Assembly (NCBI GenBank): GCA_947491935.1 | Contig: CANLLF010000002.1 | Span: 1-64,000 of the forward strand | Direction: 5' to 3' | Origin: an uncultured Roseicyclus sp. | GTDB lineage: Bacteria; Pseudomonadota; Alphaproteobacteria; Rhodobacterales; Rhodobacteraceae | Length of the DNA stretch: 64,000 bases | Part shown: piece after piece, positions 60,823-64,000 of the stretch | How positions within the stretch are numbered: the first letter of the stretch is position 1 | Layout: each line of letters opens with the position of its first letter | Position numbers and translations under genes: made by a program | The notes under the pieces: generated by a model | The model's database searches: none | Seen by the model: the letters and a program-made list of their open reading frames with translations, nothing else | What the model was told of the DNA's origin: nothing

Positions 60823-61709
60823 CTGCGGCCCCCTAGGTTTCCGGCGTCCTCTTGGCCCAGAAGGCCGTGTGGGCGGACGAGGAGGATCAGAAACAACGCC
60901 GCAAAGATGATCGTGTCAGTGAGGCCCGAGGGCAGGTAGGCGATGGTCAACGTCTGCACCATGCCGAAGATCACACTCGCCAAAAGCGCACCGGGGATGG
61001 AGCCGAGGCCACCCAGAATAATGATCGCAAAGCCGAACATCATGTACGGTTCGCCCATGACGAAAGAGATCGAGTTGAACGCGAGGCCGACCAGAACGCC
61101 CGCCGCCCCCGCAAGGGCGCCCGCCAGAAAGTAGGTCTGCATGTAGATGCGGTTGGGGTTGATCCCCATCAGCGTCGCGGCGCGCTCATTGTCCGTCACC
61201 GCGCGCACGCGGCGACCGAATGCGGTCTTATAGAAGAGGTAGCCGAGGATCAGCACCATCACGAGCGCCGCGCCCGCCATGAACAATTGCAGCATCGACA
61301 CCCGCAGGTCCCAGAAGCGGAAGATCACGACCGGGAACGTCTCGAACGGAAACCGCAGGATTTGCGTGCTGGAGATTTGCTGCGCAATCGTCGTGATCAC
61401 GAGGCCCGCACCGATGGAGGACACGACGCCACCGAATTCCTCATCGCCGGTTTTGCGCAAGCGGCGGAAGCAGGTGATCTCGACCAGCACCGACAGACAG
61501 CCTGAGACAATGATCGCCAAGATGAACGCAAGCCACAAAGGCCCGCCGCCGTCGACGGTGTAATAGGCCACCATTGCGCCGGTCATGAACACCGCACCGT
61601 GGGCGAGGTTGAGGATGCGCTGGATGCCGAACACCAGCGTGAAGCCAAGCGAGAACAGGGCGTAGACGCCGCTGACGACCAAGCCATTCAAAAGCTGCTG
61701 TGCTAGCAT
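60819..61709 (-). CDS. livH: Branched-chain-type ABC transporter permease LivH
   Basis: The 296-aa permease opens the transporter operon. MLAQQLLNGLVVSGVYALFSLGFTLVFGIQRILNLAHG (key residues GLVxGxxYAL, LG.TL..G..RI.N.AHG) is the LivH hallmark; GRRVRAVTDNERAATLMGI is the coupling loop. The ATG at 61709 starts this motif, so the longer reading is discarded. About eight spans are seen. A palindrome lies 68-96 bp upstream of the start. Confidence 0.92.
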   Translation of the reverse strand: MLAQQLLNGLVVSGVYALFSLGFTLVFGIQRILNLAHGAVFMTGAMVAYYTVDGGGPLWLAFILAIIVSGCLSVLVEITCFRRLRKTGDEEFGGVVSSIGAGLVITTIAQQISSTQILRFPFETFPVVIFRFWDLRVSMLQLFMAGAALVMVLILGYLFYKTAFGRRVRAVTDNERAATLMGINPNRIYMQTYFLAGALAGAAGVLVGLAFNSISFVMGEPYMMFGFAIIILGGLGSIPGALLASVIFGMVQTLTIAYLPSGLTDTIIFAALFLILLVRPHGLLGQEDAGNLGGRR

Positions 61710-61776
61710 GGGCCTCTTGCCCCGCTTGCCTCGCCGGATATTGGCATCCAATTCCCCCCCAATCCGCAGGCGCGCG

Positions 61777-61805
61777 GACGTTGCTCACCCAGATGAAGCA
61801 ACGTC
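61777..61805. promoter_or_regulatory. Inverted repeat upstream of livH
   Basis: GACGTTGCT (61777-61785) and AGCAACGTC (61797-61805) form a perfect 9-bp inverted repeat with an 11-bp centre, a size that suits a dimeric repressor or activator. A TTGACA -35-like hexamer lies upstream on the minus strand (61840-61845), but no clear -10 is found at standard spacing. The repeat could control the liv operon. Confidence 0.5.
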
Positions 61806-61851
61806 ATTAATATCGAGATTGATGTATATAGGTGCGACCTGTCAACGTTTC

Positions 61852-62178
61852 TCATATCAGCGCTGGCACAGGCGAAAAGCTCTGCGGCAACAGTATCTTA
61901 CTTTCCTGCCGTTGTAGCAGTGGCAGGATCTGTCCCAAAAATCCGCGCCAGACTTCCTCCTGCATCAACGCCGCCCGCCGCGCGGTCCGATCATCGAGGG
62001 AGGCATAGGCCCACAGTTGTACGGTCTGGTTCAGCGGCCCCAGCTCGGTCATGTAATAGCCCACAAGGTTGCCAAGGATGCGCATTTGTACGTCTCGCGC
62101 GCCCGTCTCCTCGTAGAGTTGGAAGAATTTCGGAATCGCGCCGGGGCGGAAATCATAGGTGCGCTGTTCAACAAACAT
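61852..62178 (-). CDS. NIPSNAP-like protein
   Basis: The 108-aa protein matches the NIPSNAP-type dimeric alpha-beta barrel: MFVEQRTYDFRPGAIPKFFQLYEETG at the start (key residues RTYxxxPG.....L), YYMTELGPLNQTVQLWAYASLDDRTARR in the middle. Such small proteins occur with catabolic genes and are often of unknown function. The ATG at 62178 was chosen by family start. It lies 8 bp after the SDR gene and is the last gene before the liv promoter region. Confidence 0.8.
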   Translation of the reverse strand: MFVEQRTYDFRPGAIPKFFQLYEETGARDVQMRILGNLVGYYMTELGPLNQTVQLWAYASLDDRTARRAALMQEEVWRGFLGQILPLLQRQESKILLPQSFSPVPALI

Positions 62179-62186
62179 TGGGGCTC

Positions 62187-62951
62187 TCACTTGTAACTGA
62201 CGCCAAGAGCAAGGCCGCCATCGACCACGATGGAGGCACCGGTGGTCCATTCCGCGCGCAAAAGGTAGTCGACCGCTTCAGCGATCTCTTGCGGGGTGCC
62301 GATGCGGCCCAAAGGGTGGTCATCAACCATGGAATTGAGGCGGGCCTTGTTGTCCTCGAAGCTGCCGGCAATACCCGCGCGCACGTTGATTTCGGTCGGC
62401 ACGGCGCCCGGCACGATGCAGTTCACGCGGATGCCTTTGGGGCCAAGCTCAGCAGCCAAGACCTGTGCCAGAACCTCGACCGCGCCCTTGGACGCAGCAT
62501 AAGGTGAGGCGCCGGGAAACGCGCGGCGCGTGTGGCCGGAGCCTACGAACACGACCGCGCCACCGTACTGTTCCAGGTGCGGCGCGGCCAGGCCCGTCAG
62601 TCGCATTCCTGCGACGACGTTGACGTTCATTACCTCTAGAATGTCCTCGGCGGCGAGCGCCGTGATCGGCCCGCGCAACATATTGCCCGCGTTGTTGAAC
62701 AGCCCCTGCAGCCCCCCACCATGGGCCACAGCGGTCTGGATCATGCGGATGCGATCCTCTTCAACCGACACATCGCCCGGGGCAATCGCACAATTTGGCC
62801 CGATGGCCTGCGCCACCTCTTCCAGCTTTTCCACGCGTCGTCCAGTGATCGTCACCTTCGCGCCGCGCGCCGCCATGTCTTCCGCCACCCCGCGTCCAAG
62901 GCCCGAGCCACCGCCGGTGATCAGAACCGAAAAGCCGTCAATGGACTGCAT
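62187..62951 (-). CDS. SDR family dehydrogenase
   Basis: The 254-aa classical SDR has LITGGGSGLGRGVA (about 10-23), NNAGN, the catalytic Ser in FVGSGHTRRAF and YAASKGAVE (YxxxK), and the ending GRIGTPQEIAEAVDYLL with VVDGGLALG. It should oxidise or reduce an alcohol with NAD(P). It overlaps the end of the ThuA-like gene by 14 bases. It probably acts in the same catabolic route. Confidence 0.87.
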   Translation of the reverse strand: MQSIDGFSVLITGGGSGLGRGVAEDMAARGAKVTITGRRVEKLEEVAQAIGPNCAIAPGDVSVEEDRIRMIQTAVAHGGGLQGLFNNAGNMLRGPITALAAEDILEVMNVNVVAGMRLTGLAAPHLEQYGGAVVFVGSGHTRRAFPGASPYAASKGAVEVLAQVLAAELGPKGIRVNCIVPGAVPTEINVRAGIAGSFEDNKARLNSMVDDHPLGRIGTPQEIAEAVDYLLRAEWTTGASIVVDGGLALGVSYK

Positions 62952-63609
62952 GAAATGCGCCTTTCTGTGAGGTGAGCAGAGCGCCCGCAGCTTGGGTCAA
63001 CAGCTTGAAATGTCCGGGCGTCTGAACAGCGGTGGCGTCGTGGCCAAGGGCCAGGTACGCCGCATTGCCGTGGCGCAGCAGGATGGGCTGCGCTTCTGCG
63101 ACGCCGTCACAGGTGGCCGTCACAAGGACCTCGGCGTCCGGATGAAGCGACATGGAGCAATATAGCTCATCTACGGTGTCGAAGGGCGGGTCTGCGTTGA
63201 CGCGAACGGGGCCGGGCTGCGGGTGGTGCGACGTGCCCCAATCCCATGCAATGCCTAGATACTCGCGCCACTCCGGCCAGTCGTCGAAGCAAATCGCGGC
63301 GGTGTGCAGGCCCAGCAGTTTGCCGCCTGCCTGCAGATGTGCACGGATCGTGACTTTTTCAGTCTCGGAGATCGTGAAGGCATGGTCGGCGCGTTGGGGC
63401 GCGTACTTTTTATCATGCGACATGGTGAAGGCCAGCGCGTTGATCGTCAGCATGTCAAATGCGGTCTCACCGAGACGTGCCAACCCTTCGCGCACGGGGT
63501 GGATGTTCGATTGAATTCCTAAAGGCTCCAACTGCCGCGCGATCAGGGCGGAGGTCTCGTCAAACGGATGGGCGATGCCGCCCGACAGGATGAGGTTGCG
63601 GACGGTCAC
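62938..63609 (-). CDS. ThuA-like domain protein
   Basis: The 223-aa protein resembles the ThuA class I glutamine amidotransferase-like fold: LILSGGIAHPFDETSALIARQL at the start, LLGLHTAAICFDDWPEW with the His of the GxH motif in the place of the family nucleophile elbow, and YLALGHD.AVQTPGHFKLLTQA at the end. ThuA proteins oxidise or isomerise sugars, e.g. 3-keto-trehalose derivatives. The GTG at 63609 overlaps the SDR stop by four bases (GTGA), which decides the start. Confidence 0.72.
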   Translation of the reverse strand: MTVRNLILSGGIAHPFDETSALIARQLEPLGIQSNIHPVREGLARLGETAFDMLTINALAFTMSHDKKYAPQRADHAFTISETEKVTIRAHLQAGGKLLGLHTAAICFDDWPEWREYLGIAWDWGTSHHPQPGPVRVNADPPFDTVDELYCSMSLHPDAEVLVTATCDGVAEAQPILLRHGNAAYLALGHDATAVQTPGHFKLLTQAAGALLTSQKGAFHAVH

Positions 63610-64000
63610 TTCGCAACCCTTGGAAGCTGAGTCAGCAGGCTGACTGATACGCCACCATCGACCACCAGATGGTGGCCGTTCACGTAAGATGCCTTGTCGC
63701 TCGCCAGATAGGACACGGCGTTGGCGATATCCTCGGACAGGCCCAATCGCCGCGACGGGACCGCGCCGCCCCGCGCGGCACGCACAGCGGGGTCGGCGTA
63801 AAAGGGTGTCGAGATGCCCGCGTCGATAAAGCCCGGCGCAATCGCATTGGTGCGCACACCCAAGGGGCCCCATTCAAGTGCCATCATCTCGGTCAATTTG
63901 GCGAGGCCCGCTTTGGCAGCGGGATAGGAACCCGTGCCCGGCCCCGTGGTGATCGCGTTGATCGAGGTGATGTTGAGGATCACGCCTGAGCCCCGTTCCA
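63606..64000 (-). CDS. SDR family dehydrogenase (partial, runs off right edge)
   Basis: Only the C-terminal 131 residues are in the window. They hold the catalytic region ILNITSINAITTGPGTGSYPAAKAGLAKL (Ser, then YxxxK as YPAAK) and the ending RRLGLSEDIANAVSYLASDKASYVNGHHLVVDGG (quoted for key residues). It is a classical SDR of the glucose/3-oxoacyl reductase type. Its stop overlaps the start of the ThuA-like gene by three or four bases, so SDR, ThuA, SDR and NIPSNAP form one leftward operon. The frame stays open to the edge. Confidence 0.85.
   Translation of the reverse strand, partial: ERGSGVILNITSINAITTGPGTGSYPAAKAGLAKLTEMMALEWGPLGVRTNAIAPGFIDAGISTPFYADPAVRAARGGAVPSRRLGLSEDIANAVSYLASDKASYVNGHHLVVDGGVSVSLLTQLPRVAK

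Noticed and set aside
1-64000. CRISPR array, prophage, rRNA or tRNA genes
   Set aside because: No regularly spaced direct repeats, phage structural genes or RNA gene patterns were seen on reading both strands; a tRNA could be missed without a covariance search.

Overview
The window reads as chromosomal DNA of an alphaproteobacterium of the Rhodobacterales (Roseobacter-like) group. Support comes from the moderately high GC, the gene order of the C-P lyase cluster, the 11-bp-period Pho boxes, a TIGR04372-type glycosyltransferase-like protein and the families of insertion-sequence remnants. This assignment is inferred from gene content; there is no rRNA or tRNA in the window to confirm it.

Layout. 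(1) 0.2-13.5 kb: mixed genes. These are a secreted ClpP-like protein with an LprI-like partner, a CPBP membrane protease, two abutting secreted proteins of unknown function, an MltB-type lytic transglycosylase, otsB-otsA for trehalose synthesis, an outer-membrane autotransporter barrel, and a one-piece ArsR regulator fused to a phosphatase-type arsenate reductase. (2) 13.5-27.9 kb: a nearly complete phosphonate catabolism island. phnD-phnC-phnE-phnE and a hexapeptide acyltransferase run leftward. A phnM-like gene and a TIM-barrel gene run rightward. A second, more canonical phnM runs leftward, a DUF1045 gene sits on the opposite strand, phnG-H-I-J-K-L-N run leftward, and phnF is divergent. Pho-box-like repeats stand in front of the three main transcription units. 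No phnP is present; the DUF1045 protein has two HxT motifs of the 2H phosphoesterases and is a candidate substitute.

(3) 27.9-29 kb: a graveyard of mobile-element fragments (IS1182-type, IS5-type) interrupting a broken copy of a glycosyltransferase whose intact relative lies at 55.5 kb. (4) 29-56.2 kb: a surface-polysaccharide locus. It holds a leftward operon of 13 genes (46.7 to 34.3 kb) that begins with phosphoheptose isomerase, a HAD phosphatase and a transaldolase-like protein. The operon continues through several SDR sugar enzymes, a nucleotidyltransferase-kinase with inverted HldE domain order, an oxidoreductase, a nucleotide-sugar dehydrogenase homologue lacking its catalytic cysteine, a methyltransferase and a dehydrogenase-type E1 alpha/beta pair. 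A second leftward operon (53.9 to 48.8 kb) carries rfbF-rfbG, an RmlC-like epimerase, a sugar C-methyltransferase, a frameshifted gene and a GT2 glycosyltransferase, and should make a CDP-linked C-methyl deoxyhexose. Further methyltransferases, a 2OG oxygenase, a CmcI-like protein and decayed genes lie around these operons.

(5) 56.2-64 kb: a gap with a decayed SDR, then a leftward branched-chain-amino-acid-type ABC transporter (livH-M-G-F-K order of transcription). Upstream lies a catabolic-looking cluster (SDR, ThuA-like protein, SDR, NIPSNAP-like protein) running off the right edge.

How they fit: the phosphonate island imports phosphonates and releases phosphate under Pho control. The polysaccharide locus appears to build an NDP-heptose derivative and a CDP-branched sugar. 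Remnants at both edges and in the middle show repeated gain and loss of glycosyltransferases through mobile elements.
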